This document shows, in pieces, positions 27,460 to 37,080 of a DNA stretch of 64,000 nt; position 1 is the first letter of the stretch; every line of letters starts with the position of its first letter. Under the pieces are notes generated by a model that saw nothing but the letters and a program-made list of their open reading frames with translations, had not been told where the DNA came from and made no database searches. The stretch is from Litorivita pollutaquae (lineage in GTDB: Bacteria > Pseudomonadota > Alphaproteobacteria > Rhodobacterales > Rhodobacteraceae), in the NCBI RefSeq assembly GCF_003205515.1, contig NZ_KZ826484.1, positions 186,001-250,000 on the forward strand. The letters run 5' to 3'. A program made the position numbers and the translations under genes.

Positions 27460-30400
27460 ATGGCTTATCAGGCACGCGGACGTGATCCGCTTTTTGACAG
27501 CAACATGCAGGCGGCGATTGAAAAGCGCGGTAAGGAATTGCTGGGTCTTGGCTTGATGTTTGTCGGGCTGTTGGCGGCTGCGATGATTTATTCCTATTCG
27601 CCCGACGATCCCAATTTCATGATGGCGACGGATGCGCCGGTGAAAAACTGGCTGGGCCGGATCGGTGCGTCGATCGCTGCACCGCTGTTGATGATTGTTG
27701 GTCTTGGGACATGGGCTGTGGCCTTGGTTTTGCTGGCATGGGGCGCGCGATTTGCGCTGCATCGCGGACAGGAGCGCGCCATGGGTCGCGTGATTTTCGC
27801 GCCGATCTGGATCGCGGTTGTGTCGGTCTATGCCGCAAGCCTGACCCCGGGAGATCTCTGGGGGCAAACCCATGATTTCGGTCTTGGCGGTCATTTTGGC
27901 GATACGGTTCTGAGCGCGCTTTTCGTGGCGCTGCCGTTTGGAAATGTCTTTGCTGTCAAACTCCTGTCGCTGATCTTTTTCGCGGCAACTTTGACTGTCG
28001 GTGCCTTTGTCCTTGGCTTTACCAAACTTGAGCTGGCCCGCATCGGCCGGTTTCTCTTGGTAGGCTTGATTATGTCCTATGCGATGTTGTTGAACGCATT
28101 GGGGCGCGGTGCAAAAGGTGCACGTACTGCGGCTGCGGCGTTGAAAGAGAAAACCGCTGCCCGCCGTGCCGCACGCGCCGAGTGGCGCGCAGAAGAGGCC
28201 GCATGGTTGGCGCAGCAAGAGGCTGAAATGGCGGCTGCGCATCCGGCGCAAACCCAAGCGGCCCCGGCGGTGCACCGGCATGCTTACGGTGCTGAGGCTA
28301 CGGTGCCTTATGGGGCGGACGACGGGACGGGCGGTTATGATGACGGCTCGTTAATCGAAGAATCCGCACCGCAACGGGCGGAAAAACCCAGCCTTCTGTC
28401 GCGGATGCCAACATTGATCAAACGCGCCGACCCCGCGCCGATGCCGGAACCTGAATTGGTCGAGCCGCAGGCGCTTGAGTATCACGATATGGACCCGGCC
28501 CAAGGGGATGCGCGCATTAAGGCGAAAATCGCCGATGCGGTGAAAAGCCGCGTGCGTTCTGGCGGCGCGCTGACCCCGCCGCCTTCCGCGCCGTTGACCC
28601 GTGGCCGTGGCCACGGTCCGCAACCGTTGTTGTTGAACGCCGGTTCCAACGGTCCGCAGGCCGGATTGCCGCCGGAGCCGCCTTTGACGGCGGCGCATGT
28701 GGCGGGTCATGCCGCGACGCAGGCCGCCGCGCCAATGGCAGCCGATGCTGCTGCCGGTCCTTTGTCGATGCAGATGACACCAGCCGCCGATGCGCCGATG
28801 GGGCAGGATGCGCCGTTGCAAGAAGCGGTGCCGACAGAACGCTACGCCGAGGCCACGCCGCGCATTTATGATGGTGGGTATACGGACGACATCGCGCCGA
28901 TCCCTGCCGATACGGTGCCTGCGCCCCATGTGCCCGAAGACCATCACAGCTTTAGCGCGCAGGGCTATGTCCCCGGCGCGGCGGGCACCGATACCGGGCC
29001 GATTCCGGTGCCGGAAGCCAAGAAAGTTGTGCAGCATACGCCGCGCAAAGCCCCGCAAAAATCCACCCGTGCCAAAGCCGAAGCACAGCCGTCGTTGCAA
29101 TTCGAAGACAGCGGCACAGACTTCGAATTGCCGCCTTTGCAACTTTTGTCCAACGCCCAACCGACAGAACATCATCACCTTTCTGACGAGGCGCTGGAAG
29201 AAAACGCGCGGATGCTGGAAAGTGTTCTGGATGACTATGGCGTCAAAGGCGAGATCGTCTCGGTGCGGCCCGGCCCTGTGGTCACCATGTATGAATTGGA
29301 ACCGGCTCCCGGTTTGAAGGCCTCGCGTGTTATTGGTCTTGCCGATGATATTGCCCGTTCGATGAGCGCCCTATCCGCACGGGTGTCGACCGTGCCGGGG
29401 CGGTCGGTAATCGGGATCGAATTGCCCAATGATCACCGCGAAATGGTTAGCTTCCGCGAGATTCTGTCGAGCCGCGAATATGGCGACGGCACCCAAAAAT
29501 TGCCGCTGGCCTTGGGCAAGGATATTGGCGGCGATCCTGTGGTCGCCAACCTTGCCAAGATGCCTCACCTGTTGATTGCGGGGACCACCGGTTCGGGGAA
29601 ATCCGTGGCGATCAACACGATGATCCTGTCGCTTCTTTATAAGCTGACGCCGGATGAATGCCGTTTGATCATGATTGATCCCAAGATGTTGGAATTGTCG
29701 GTTTATGACGGCATCCCGCATCTTCTAAGCCCCGTTGTGACCGACCCGAAAAAGGCCGTCGTCGCATTGAAATGGGTCGTGGGCGAGATGGAAGAACGCT
29801 ATCGCAAGATGTCGAAAATGGGCGTGCGTAACATCGACGGTTACAATGGCCGCGTTGCCGATGCATTGGCCAAGGGCGAAATGTTCACCCGCACGGTGCA
29901 AACCGGTTTTGACGATGAGACCGGCGAGCCGGTGTTCGAGACCGAAGAAAACCAGCCCGAGAAAATGCCATATATCGTGGTGGTCGTCGACGAGATGGCC
30001 GATTTGATGATGGTCGCGGGCAAGGAAATCGAAGCCTGCATCCAGCGCCTCGCACAGATGGCGCGGGCATCGGGCATCCATTTGATCATGGCGACACAGC
30101 GTCCCTCGGTCGATGTGATCACCGGCACGATCAAGGCCAACTTCCCGACGCGGATTTCTTTTCAGGTGACCTCGAAAATCGACAGCCGCACGATCTTGGG
30201 CGAAATGGGAGCCGAACAATTGCTGGGCATGGGAGACATGCTTTATATGGCCGGTGGTGCGCGGATCACCCGGTGTCATGGCCCGTTTGTGTCCGATGAG
30301 GAAGTCGAAGAGGTGGTCAACCATTTGAAATCCTACGGGCCACCTTCCTATATCGGTGGCGTGGTCGAGGGACCGCCTGAAGGCCGCGAAAGCGATATTG

Positions 30401-30636
30401 ACGCGGTGCTGGGTCTCAATACCGGCGGCAATACCGATGGCGAGGATGCGCTCTATGACACCGCCGTGGCGATCGTCATCAAGGATCGCAAATGCTCGAC
30501 CTCTTATATCCAACGAAAATTGGCGATCGGATATAACAAGGCCGCGCGTCTGGTTGAGCAGATGGAGGACGAAGGTGTCGTTTCCTCGGCCAACCACGTT
30601 GGCAAGCGTGAAATTTTGGTGCCCGAGCAGCATTAA
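27460..30636 (+). CDS. ftsK: DNA translocase FtsK
   Basis: A 1058-residue septal DNA pump that clears chromosome dimers and coordinates division. Four N-terminal membrane helices (roughly residues 25-200) are followed by a long Ala/Pro-rich linker (about 210-540) and the motor: Walker A GTTGSGKS at 708-715, Walker B VVVVDE near 840-845, and the C-terminal winged-helix gamma domain ([22 protein letters not shown]) that reads KOPS sites. I favour the ATG at 27460 ([11 protein letters not shown]), which has AGGCGAGG just upstream; an ATG 24 bp earlier overlaps the aminotransferase. A terminator follows. Confidence 0.96.
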   Translation: MAYQARGRDPLFDSNMQAAIEKRGKELLGLGLMFVGLLAAAMIYSYSPDDPNFMMATDAPVKNWLGRIGASIAAPLLMIVGLGTWAVALVLLAWGARFALHRGQERAMGRVIFAPIWIAVVSVYAASLTPGDLWGQTHDFGLGGHFGDTVLSALFVALPFGNVFAVKLLSLIFFAATLTVGAFVLGFTKLELARIGRFLLVGLIMSYAMLLNALGRGAKGARTAAAALKEKTAARRAARAEWRAEEAAWLAQQEAEMAAAHPAQTQAAPAVHRHAYGAEATVPYGADDGTGGYDDGSLIEESAPQRAEKPSLLSRMPTLIKRADPAPMPEPELVEPQALEYHDMDPAQGDARIKAKIADAVKSRVRSGGALTPPPSAPLTRGRGHGPQPLLLNAGSNGPQAGLPPEPPLTAAHVAGHAATQAAAPMAADAAAGPLSMQMTPAADAPMGQDAPLQEAVPTERYAEATPRIYDGGYTDDIAPIPADTVPAPHVPEDHHSFSAQGYVPGAAGTDTGPIPVPEAKKVVQHTPRKAPQKSTRAKAEAQPSLQFEDSGTDFELPPLQLLSNAQPTEHHHLSDEALEENARMLESVLDDYGVKGEIVSVRPGPVVTMYELEPAPGLKASRVIGLADDIARSMSALSARVSTVPGRSVIGIELPNDHREMVSFREILSSREYGDGTQKLPLALGKDIGGDPVVANLAKMPHLLIAGTTGSGKSVAINTMILSLLYKLTPDECRLIMIDPKMLELSVYDGIPHLLSPVVTDPKKAVVALKWVVGEMEERYRKMSKMGVRNIDGYNGRVADALAKGEMFTRTVQTGFDDETGEPVFETEENQPEKMPYIVVVVDEMADLMMVAGKEIEACIQRLAQMARASGIHLIMATQRPSVDVITGTIKANFPTRISFQVTSKIDSRTILGEMGAEQLLGMGDMLYMAGGARITRCHGPFVSDEEVEEVVNHLKSYGPPSYIGGVVEGPPEGRESDIDAVLGLNTGGNTDGEDALYDTAVAIVIKDRKCSTSYIQRKLAIGYNKAARLVEQMEDEGVVSSANHVGKREILVPEQH

Positions 30637-30659
30637 GCCGCAGGCTCACGTAGATATGA

Positions 30660-30695
30660 AAGGGCAGCTTACCCGCGCGGGGGGCTGCCCTTTTT
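30660..30695 (+). terminator. Intrinsic terminator after ftsK
   Basis: A 9-bp stem (30660-30668 with 30684-30692) closing a GC-rich loop, then T's to 30695. It lies 23 bp after the ftsK stop. Confidence 0.85.
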
Positions 30696-30816
30696 CCATC
30701 CTGCGCGCCATGTCGCACATGTGATGAATTGCGAGGTGCGCAAGCCCGCACACCACCCTATATTGAGCCAAGCATAATTTTCCGGATCAAAGCCGGATCA
30801 AAGAAAGGGTCTGCCG

Positions 30817-31428
30817 ATGGTATTTTTTTCCGCTCTTCGTGCTGCTGTTCTGGCGGTGCCTGCGGCCTTGATATTGGCCATGCCGGCGCAGGCTGATAAA
30901 CTGCCGCTGTCGCGTATTTCCAACTACCTCAATGCATTGAAAACCGCCCAAGGCGATTTCACACAGATCAATGAGGATGGCACGATCAGCACCGGAAAAA
31001 TCTATATCAAACGTCCGGGGCGCATCCGGTTCGAATATGCGCCGCCGCAAGAGTTGTTGGTTCTGGCCTCTGGGGGGGCTGTGGCGATTCATGACCCCAA
31101 GGGCTCGACCGAAACCTATCCATTGAACAAAACGCCGCTGTCTTTGATCCTTGCGCAGACGGTCGACCTTGGCCGTGCGCAAATGGTTGTGGGTCATACA
31201 TCGGATGGCAAAACCACCACCGTGCGTGCCCAAGACCCCGAGCATCCCGAATATGGCAGCATTGATCTGATCTTTACCGATAACCCCGTGCAGTTGCGTC
31301 AATGGGTGATCCACGACGAAGGCGGGTCCGCGACGACCGTGGTCTTGGGGGAGCTGAAATCCGGCGTCGCGCTCGGCAGCGGGTTGTTTAATATCCAAGT
31401 GCAGACCCGCAGTATGGGCGGCCAATAG
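30817..31428 (+). CDS. lolA: Outer-membrane lipoprotein carrier LolA family protein
   Basis: A 203-residue periplasmic chaperone that carries lipoproteins from LolCDE to the outer membrane. It has a signal peptide (residues 1-26, ...ALILAMPAQA), then ISNYLNALKTAQGDFTQIN and the diagnostic GKIYIKRPGRIRFEY, with the beta half-barrel following. ftsK-lolA adjacency is common in alphaproteobacteria. A separate terminator after ftsK suggests it has its own promoter in the 180-bp gap. No LolB is present, as usual for this class. Confidence 0.9.
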   Translation: MVFFSALRAAVLAVPAALILAMPAQADKLPLSRISNYLNALKTAQGDFTQINEDGTISTGKIYIKRPGRIRFEYAPPQELLVLASGGAVAIHDPKGSTETYPLNKTPLSLILAQTVDLGRAQMVVGHTSDGKTTTVRAQDPEHPEYGSIDLIFTDNPVQLRQWVIHDEGGSATTVVLGELKSGVALGSGLFNIQVQTRSMGGQ

Positions 31429-31486
31429 GCGGGGTCAAATCCAAAATGCGTGTCTGCAAGCACGCCTGCGGTGAGGAGCATCGAGA

Positions 31487-31906
31487 ATGATTGCCTATGT
31501 CACTGTTGGGTCGGATGACATCGCGCGGGCGAAACGGTTTTATTCGGCGTTCCTGCCGGCTCTGGGTTACCACCTGAAGGAAGGGCCCGAGGGGTTGAGT
31601 TATGCGCTGCCGCGAAAGCCGGGGCAGCCTGTGACCCTGCCGGATTTTTATGTCAAGCCGCCCTTCGATGGACGTCCCGCCGCAGCGGGGAACGGGGGCA
31701 TGACTGCATTCGAGGCACATACTCAAAAGCAGGTGCGCGGTCTACATTCTGCGGCACTTGCCGACGGAGGTTCGGACGAAGGCTCACCGGGTTTTCGCGC
31801 ATCCTATGGCCCCCGATTTTATGTCGCCTATCTTCGCGATCCTCAAGGGAACAAGATCGCGTTGTTCTCCTGCAATCCAAACGAGCCCGGGCGCGACGAT
31901 GATTAG
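31487..31906 (+). CDS. VOC (glyoxalase/bleomycin resistance) superfamily protein
   Basis: A 139-residue metal-binding vicinal oxygen chelate protein: strand YVTVGSDDIARAKRFYSAFLPALGY opens the first beta-alpha-beta unit and YVAYLRDPQGNKIALF closes the second. Such proteins act as lyases, isomerases or binding proteins; no substrate can be assigned. GAGG is about 10 nt before the ATG. It is 58 bp from lolA and converges on the transglycosylase across a shared terminator. Confidence 0.85.
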   Translation: MIAYVTVGSDDIARAKRFYSAFLPALGYHLKEGPEGLSYALPRKPGQPVTLPDFYVKPPFDGRPAAAGNGGMTAFEAHTQKQVRGLHSAALADGGSDEGSPGFRASYGPRFYVAYLRDPQGNKIALFSCNPNEPGRDDD

Positions 31907-31990
31907 CTTGTGGCGCAGCACCGGTTTTAAGCCTCTTTGGCACCTGTGCGTGCGCCGCTGACCGCGTCCAGGCCTAGGAAAAACATGAAA

Positions 31991-32024
31991 AAAGGGCCGC
32001 CGGAAATACCGCAGCGACCCTTTT
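31991..32024. terminator. Bidirectional terminator between convergent genes
   Basis: Nine pairs (31992-32000 with 32014-32022, including one G-T on the minus strand), a 2-nt bulge and three more pairs around AAATA. T's follow in both directions, the longer run on the minus strand. It serves the VOC and transglycosylase genes. Confidence 0.7.
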
Positions 32025-32059
32025 ATATGTGTAACCCTATCGGTGTAGTTCAGCGGCGA

Positions 32060-32650
32060 TCAACGTCCCCGCACGCGGCAACTGGCCAATTGCTGTTCAT
32101 AGGTGATGGACCGCGCACCGACCTCTCCGGCGACCCGCAATAGCCACGGTTTGGCATTGTAGGAGCCGCGGTTATATCCGGTGTGACCCTCGTGATAAGC
32201 GAGGTATTGCCCCCGCGCATCGTTAAGCGGGATGCCGTTGCGTTCGCGGGTCTGGTTCATATACCAACCCATGAAATCCGCCGCATCGTCGATCCGGTCG
32301 CGTTTGGAGCTGAAGCGGCGGGTGTCTGCGCGATATTCGTCCCAAGTCGCATCAAGCGCCTGAGAATAACCATAGGCCGAGCTTTGCCGCCCCATTGGTA
32401 GCACGCCTAGCACATAGCGGTACGGTGTGCGGGCATTGCCGATGAATTTGCTTTCTTGATAGATCATGGCCATCAAAACATGCGGCTGCACGCCCCAACG
32501 GCGTTCGGCCTGTCTGAAGGCACTCATATAGGTCGGGCGCTGCTTGAGGATTGAACAGGCATTGTCCAAATTGCGCGGCGCGGAAAAATTCCCGCCCCCG
32601 CATGAGGCCAACAAGGCAATCATCAATATCGCGCGAAGAGTTCTGCTCAT
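32060..32650 (-). CDS. Transglycosylase SLT domain lipoprotein
   Basis: A 196-residue predicted lipoprotein (lipobox LASC, Cys17) with a lysozyme-like lytic transglycosylase domain: the catalytic Glu is E66 in MIYQESKFIGNA, followed by SSAYGYSQALDATWDEYR and a long helical tail with YLAYHEGHTGYNRGSY. It would cleave peptidoglycan glycan strands in the periplasm. The ATG at 32650 has GAGAGG just upstream; the ATG 21 bp earlier would give a less regular signal. It stands as a single gene. Confidence 0.87.
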   Translation of the reverse strand: MSRTLRAILMIALLASCGGGNFSAPRNLDNACSILKQRPTYMSAFRQAERRWGVQPHVLMAMIYQESKFIGNARTPYRYVLGVLPMGRQSSAYGYSQALDATWDEYRADTRRFSSKRDRIDDAADFMGWYMNQTRERNGIPLNDARGQYLAYHEGHTGYNRGSYNAKPWLLRVAGEVGARSITYEQQLASCRVRGR

Positions 32651-32760
32651 CTGCCTCTCGCTTTTTGTCATGCGGTGTTTCCCCGCGTTTGAGGGGGTTA
32701 TAGCGCAATTTTGGTGCGGTTGAAATCCTGTTTTGCGCAGCGCGGCGGGAATGTGCCGCG

Positions 32761-33642
32761 TCAGAGCAGCATCGCCAACAGCAGTGGAATCGCCAGCACC
32801 GACATCAAGGTCGAGACCACGACAAGCCCCGCCACCGCATCCGCATCGGCGCCGTATTTTTCCGCCAAGAGATAAGAGGTGACGGCGACCGGCGTGCCGA
32901 CTTGCATCAACAGAACCGCAAAGGCGGTATCATCCAAGGCGAACCAACGTCCGACTCCCCATGCGATGCCAACACAAATTACCAGTTTGAGAGCCGATAT
33001 TGCGATGGCCTGCAACGTCCGGCCGGGTGTCAAACGCGCCACTGCCACGCCAAGGGTGATGAGCATGATCGGGATTGCCATTTGACCGATCAATTCCAGC
33101 GTGTTGGTCAAAAAACGCGGTGTCTCCCAGCCTTGCCACAAGAATAGCCCGCCCAGAAGCGTGGCCCAAACCAACGGTTCTTTGAGCACTCTGGTCAGGC
33201 TGCCACCACCTGCGACGACCCAGATGCCAAAGGTGAATGACCAAATGGCCATGATCGCAAAAACCACCACCGCATAGCCAAGCCCGGTTTCGCCAAAGGC
33301 AAATAATGCCAAGGGCAGACCCAGATTGCCGGTATTGCCAAAGATCACCGGCGCCAGATAGGTGCGCATTTTCAACCGCAACAGCATCATCAACCCGGCC
33401 GCTGCGACGGTGATCGCGCCATAGGCCACAATCGAGGCCAAAGAAAGCGTTGCCAAAGCCGCCGGATCGACCTCGGTTTTCATCAATGCGGTGAAGATCA
33501 AACAGGGCGTCGCGAACGTCATCGCCAGCTGCGTGACAAATTCGAGGCGGTATTCAAACCCTGCTTTGACCCATCCAAAGCCGATGGTTGCCAAAATAAA
33601 CACCGGAGCGGTGATTTCTAAGACTGTCAGAGCAAGGTTCAC
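32761..33642 (-). CDS. AEC family transporter
   Basis: A 293-residue integral membrane protein of the auxin efflux carrier (AEC) family, with about ten hydrophobic segments in two similar halves. The first half has TFATPCLIFTALMKTEVD and the middle FGNTGNLGLPLALFAFG, the family's Asn/Pro-containing crossover region. Members export or take up organic acids and similar compounds; the substrate is unknown. It is a single gene divergent from hspQ, with about 85 bp of AT-rich promoter region between them. Confidence 0.88.
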   Translation of the reverse strand: MNLALTVLEITAPVFILATIGFGWVKAGFEYRLEFVTQLAMTFATPCLIFTALMKTEVDPAALATLSLASIVAYGAITVAAAGLMMLLRLKMRTYLAPVIFGNTGNLGLPLALFAFGETGLGYAVVVFAIMAIWSFTFGIWVVAGGGSLTRVLKEPLVWATLLGGLFLWQGWETPRFLTNTLELIGQMAIPIMLITLGVAVARLTPGRTLQAIAISALKLVICVGIAWGVGRWFALDDTAFAVLLMQVGTPVAVTSYLLAEKYGADADAVAGLVVVSTLMSVLAIPLLLAMLL

Positions 33643-33726
33643 AGACTGTTTCCCTTAAAATTAGGTGAAATATTGGACATTACCCTTTGTAAATGATTAC
33701 TAACACCTGTTAGGGGCTGCAATGCT

Positions 33727-34053
33727 ATGTTGAAAACACGAGCCAAATACCACCTCGGGCAGGTTGTCCGGCATAAAAAACACCCGTTTCGCGGGGTGGT
33801 TTTTGATGTCGACCCGCAATTCAACAACACCGAAGAATGGTATGCGGCAATCCCCGAAGACAGCCGGCCACGACGCGAACAGCCGTTTTATCATCTGCTC
33901 GCCGAAAACGATCAAAGCTATTACGTCGCCTATGTGTCCGAGCAAAACCTTGTGGCGGATTACTCTGGCGAGCCGGTCGATCATCCTGACATTCCCGACC
34001 TCTTCGGTCCGTTCGAAGACGGGCTATATCCGCTGCACTTCCAACTGAACTGA
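33727..34053 (+). CDS. hspQ: Heat shock protein HspQ
   Basis: A 108-residue protein of the YccV/HspQ family. In enterobacteria HspQ is a specificity-enhancing factor and substrate of Lon protease, and the fold also binds hemimethylated DNA. The pattern is complete: YHLGQVVRHKKHPFRGVVFDVDPQF, EEWYAAIPEDSRPRREQPFYHLLAE, YYVAYVSEQNL. The upstream gap is AT-rich but I see no clear sigma-32-type site. A 517-bp gap without a convincing gene follows. Confidence 0.92.
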   Translation: MLKTRAKYHLGQVVRHKKHPFRGVVFDVDPQFNNTEEWYAAIPEDSRPRREQPFYHLLAENDQSYYVAYVSEQNLVADYSGEPVDHPDIPDLFGPFEDGLYPLHFQLN

Positions 34054-34570
34054 TGTCTGCGGGCGATCTGTGACGTCAGTTCGCCAAGGATGCGTTTGCC
34101 CGCGCGAGTGTTGAGGGCCAGCGTCCAAACCTGCCCCCCCCTATAAATCCGTGAGGACGAGCCGCATTGATCCGCGAAAATGCGCTGCGCATTCCTCCGA
34201 TGGCGCGAAAGCCCTGCAGATCGAAAGCTCTTAGATGTTGCCATGTGGTGGCGCGAGATCTTTTTTGGGGGGGGGGTAAGTCCCCGGCGTCGCGCACTGG
34301 GTGGGGGCTGTTGAAACGCGACGCCGAGGGAAGCTATATGCAGCTACCCGTCCTATGTGGCATTTGTTTCGGGCGGGAATGCGAAGTGAATCGGGCCATT
34401 CTGCGGCGTTTGGCTTTTTTGCGGCCGCCGCGAAAGTTATCCAGCGCAGCGCCCAGATTGAAAGGCCATGCTGGTGGCGCCGCTTTTTGACGGCACAACA
34501 TGCGGATAGAATAAAAAGCCCCCAAGGCTAAGCATGGGGGTTGGGCAGTCATTGACCAAGGGGCGGGCGT
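34054..34570. other. 517-bp intergenic region with homopolymer tracts and an inverted repeat
   Basis: No protein-coding frame here is convincing. It holds a C9 tract (34134-34142), a G10 tract after TTTTTT (34267-34276), and a perfect 10-bp inverted repeat CGGCGTCGCG / CGCGACGCCG (34285-34294 and 34317-34326) with a 22-nt loop. At its right end lies the terminator of the minus-strand STAS/HATPase operon. A small RNA or a remnant of a mobile segment is possible. Confidence 0.6.
34511..34541 (-). terminator. Intrinsic terminator of the STAS-HATPase operon
   Basis: CCCCCA pairs with TGGGGG (34535-34540 and 34519-34524 on the minus strand), followed by CTTTTTA. It is 30 bp beyond the stop of the HATPase gene. 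Confidence 0.7.
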
Positions 34571-35044
34571 TTAATTGACCCGATGGTCGATACCGACAGA
34601 GATCCGGAACGACAAAAGATTAAGCCCGTCGTGGCGGCGATACTGCACATCTTTGGCCAGATCCTGAATCAGGAACCAGCCGAATCCGCCCTCAGGCAGC
34701 GCGTCGACGACATCGCTGATGTCGGGTCGCTGGCCAATAGGCAAAACCCCATCGGGTAACGGGCGGCCTTCGTCGCGCACCAGAAAATGCAATCCGTTAG
34801 GGCGATGCGCACAGCCCACTTCGATCCAGCCGGGTGTTTCATCGCCATAGGCATGCTCGACCACATTGTTGAGCACCTCTGCAAGCACCAATTCCACCGC
34901 GCCGCTTTCCTCGAGATCAAGCGATAGAAAATCGAGCCCCGATAAGACAGCAGTCAAGGCCTCGCGCACGGCAAATTCGCCGCTGGGAAAGGTCAGCAAG
35001 ATATTCGGTGCATCCAGTGTTAGCGCTGTTGCGGAAGTTGTCAT
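34571..35044 (-). CDS. Anti-sigma regulatory factor, RsbW-like serine kinase (HATPase_c_2)
   Basis: A 157-residue GHKL ATPase-fold protein of the RsbW/SpoIIAB kind. The N box is EVLNNVVEHA (56-65), G1 is VRDEGRPLP (89-97), and GGFGWFLIQDLA forms the glycine-rich lid. Such kinases phosphorylate a STAS partner and bind a sigma factor or other target. I start at ATG 35044; upstream sequence belongs to the STAS gene. It is 31 bp downstream of the STAS gene, so the two form a partner-switch pair. No sigma factor or PP2C phosphatase is nearby. Confidence 0.86.
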   Translation of the reverse strand: MTTSATALTLDAPNILLTFPSGEFAVREALTAVLSGLDFLSLDLEESGAVELVLAEVLNNVVEHAYGDETPGWIEVGCAHRPNGLHFLVRDEGRPLPDGVLPIGQRPDISDVVDALPEGGFGWFLIQDLAKDVQYRRHDGLNLLSFRISVGIDHRVN

Positions 35045-35075
35045 ACCTGTCACGCCCTTCGTTGAAGTCTGCGGG

Positions 35076-35414
35076 TTAACCTGCATTGGCCGCAATGGCC
35101 GCTTTGGCGTTCTGATGAAGTTTGAAAACCGTGTCCATCCGCGTCAAGCGAAACACTTTTTCAACCGTGGGCGACAGGCCGGCAAGCTCCAACACACGTG
35201 CGCCACCCAGTTGTTTCATCGATGCGACAATCGCGCCAAGCCCGCTCGAATCAATGAATTGCACCGCGCTGAGATCAAGGACCACCCGTTTGGGGCCGTC
35301 CACGGTCAACTCACGCATACGGTCCTTGAACTTGATCGCGACGGCGGCATCAATGCGATTTTCAACGACGGTGACGATGCGCGCATCGCCGATTTCTTCG
35401 GTTTTGAGGTCCAT
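35076..35414 (-). CDS. STAS domain protein (anti-sigma factor antagonist)
   Basis: A 112-residue SpoIIAA/RsbV-like STAS protein. The conserved phospho-acceptor region is RVVLDLSAVQFIDSSGLGAIVA with Ser56/Ser57, and the domain spans the whole protein. Phosphorylation by the neighbouring RsbW-like kinase would release it from, or bind it to, a regulatory partner. The ATG at 35414 (MDLKTEEIGDARIV) is favoured over a frame starting 48 bp upstream. It is first in the minus-strand pair and diverges from the thiolase gene. Confidence 0.88.
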   Translation of the reverse strand: MDLKTEEIGDARIVTVVENRIDAAVAIKFKDRMRELTVDGPKRVVLDLSAVQFIDSSGLGAIVASMKQLGGARVLELAGLSPTVEKVFRLTRMDTVFKLHQNAKAAIAANAG

Positions 35415-35507
35415 ATCCGCTCCACAGGTTTCGCATGGGTTACAAAACAGGCTAGACGGCAAACCTTACCATTCGGTATGCAAGATTAAGCATAGGAGGT
35501 GCATTAT

Positions 35508-36680
35508 ATGAAAGATGTGGTTATTGCGGGCGCGGCCCGCACGCCGATGGGTGGTTTCCAAGGGATTTTCGCCGGTACGCCCGCAGCAGAACTCGGCGGT
35601 GCTGCCATACGGGCCGCTCTCGCGGATGCGGGCACCACCACCGTTGATGAGGTTCTGATGGGCTGTGTTTTGCCCGCAGGTCAAGGCCAAGCGCCCGCGC
35701 GGCAAGCCGGTTTTAAAGGCGGCTTGGGTGAAGAAGTGCCCGCCACCACGCTGAATAAAATGTGCGGCTCTGGCATGAAAGCCGCGATGATCGGTTTTGA
35801 TCAAATTGCCTTGGGTCATACCGATTTGATGATCGCAGGCGGCATGGAAAGCATGACCGAAGCGCCATATCTTTTACCGCAAATGCGCGCTGGCGCGCGT
35901 ATTGGCCACCAAGGCGCCATAGACCATATGTTTTTGGACGGGCTTGAAGACGCATATGACAAGGGACGCCTGATGGGCACCTTCGCGGAGGAGTGTGCCG
36001 AAAGCTACCAATTCACCCGTGAGGCCCAAGATGAATATGCCTTGCGCTCGCTGTCGAATGCTTTGGCCGCACAAGAAAGCGGCGCCTTCGCAGGCGAAAT
36101 CGCCCCCGTCACGCTCAGCACCCGCAAAGGCGATGTGACATGGGATGCCGATGAGCAACCGGCCAAGGCGCGGCCTGAAAAAATACCGACACTGAAACCC
36201 GCGTTTCGCAAGGATGGCACGGTGACGGCGGCGAACTCTTCGTCCATTTCGGACGGCGCTGCGGCGCTTGTGATGGCCTCGGAAGAGGCGGCCGAGGCCC
36301 AAGGTCTCAATATCCGCGCCCGCGTTTTGGGCCATGCCAGCCACGCGCAGGCGCCTGGACTTTTCACCACCGCCCCGGTGCCGGCTGCGCAAAAGCTGCT
36401 CGCGCGGCTTGGCTGGAACAAAGACGACGTGGACCTGTGGGAGGTTAACGAGGCCTTCGCTGTGGTTCCGATGGCTTTCATGCATGAAATGGGCCTCTCG
36501 CGTGACGTGGTCAACGTCAATGGCGGGGCCTGTGCGTTGGGCCACCCCATTGGTGCCTCCGGTGCGCGCATCATCGTGACATTGCTGAATGCGCTCGAAA
36601 AACGTGGGTTGAAACGCGGTGTTGCGGCCATCTGTATCGGCGGCGGTGAAGGCACAGCCATCGCGATCGAGCGGGTGTAA
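35508..36680 (+). CDS. Acetyl-CoA C-acyltransferase (thiolase)
   Basis: A 390-residue thiolase that condenses or cleaves acyl-CoA units. Nucleophile C86 (LNKMCGSGMKA), H346 (NGGACALGHPIGASG) and the second cysteine C376 (CIGGGEG) are in place. The ATG at 35508 is preceded at 8 nt by AGGAGG; a GTG three codons earlier overlaps that site. It resembles biosynthetic acetoacetyl-CoA thiolases (PhaA/AtoB), but no phaB is adjacent, so the pathway (ketone, polyhydroxybutyrate or degradation) is open. A strong terminator follows. Confidence 0.9.
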   Translation: MKDVVIAGAARTPMGGFQGIFAGTPAAELGGAAIRAALADAGTTTVDEVLMGCVLPAGQGQAPARQAGFKGGLGEEVPATTLNKMCGSGMKAAMIGFDQIALGHTDLMIAGGMESMTEAPYLLPQMRAGARIGHQGAIDHMFLDGLEDAYDKGRLMGTFAEECAESYQFTREAQDEYALRSLSNALAAQESGAFAGEIAPVTLSTRKGDVTWDADEQPAKARPEKIPTLKPAFRKDGTVTAANSSSISDGAAALVMASEEAAEAQGLNIRARVLGHASHAQAPGLFTTAPVPAAQKLLARLGWNKDDVDLWEVNEAFAVVPMAFMHEMGLSRDVVNVNGGACALGHPIGASGARIIVTLLNALEKRGLKRGVAAICIGGGEGTAIAIERV

Positions 36681-36682
36681 CC

Positions 36683-36718
36683 AATACGGGCGGCGCGGGT
36701 GCGTCGCCGCCCGTATTT
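36683..36718 (+). terminator. Intrinsic terminator after the thiolase gene
   Basis: A 13-bp perfect stem (36683-36695 with 36705-36717) with loop CGGGTGCGT. The T-tract is short, so efficiency is uncertain, but the hairpin is very strong and lies 3 bp after the stop. Confidence 0.75.
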
Positions 36719-37080
36719 GCGGTCACAAGGTATGTTCTGTAACGCTTTGGGTACGGTCCGGCGCAAACAACAACAGGGGCAAAGCGCGTCTAGAGGCGCG
36801 CTCACCGATCGCTCATCCTATGCAAAGTCAGCACAGACGCCTGCCGCGTCTTACGCAGCGCGTTCAGGCAAAGCGCGTGATGACAAATCTTGCGATACGG
36901 GTGAGGAGCGGCACAAGGAAATAGGCTGGCGCGGGCACGGCGACGCTGGCCTATTGGGTCATTCTGCGGTGCGATTGGCCCAGGTTTGACTGGCGGTCAA
37001 GTCGTCTGAGCAGGGCTGCAATGTGAGCGCTATCATCTGGTTCTCTTCGCTCCGGCCGGTGCGGGTCTCTCCGGTTAGGG
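36719..37080. other. Gene-free spacer of about 360 bp
   Basis: I see no supported gene, tRNA or clear promoter here. The sequence includes a small palindrome (AGCGCG...CGCGCT near 36783-36802) and several short G/C-rich repeats. It separates the core thiolase gene from the accessory-looking minus-strand cluster at 37.1-41.4 kb and may be old junction sequence. Confidence 0.5.

Noticed and set aside
34167-34490. A 107-codon plus-strand frame in the hspQ downstream gap
   Set aside because: It runs across the G10 tract and inverted repeat, lacks a ribosome site and looks like no family; the sequence is better read as non-coding.
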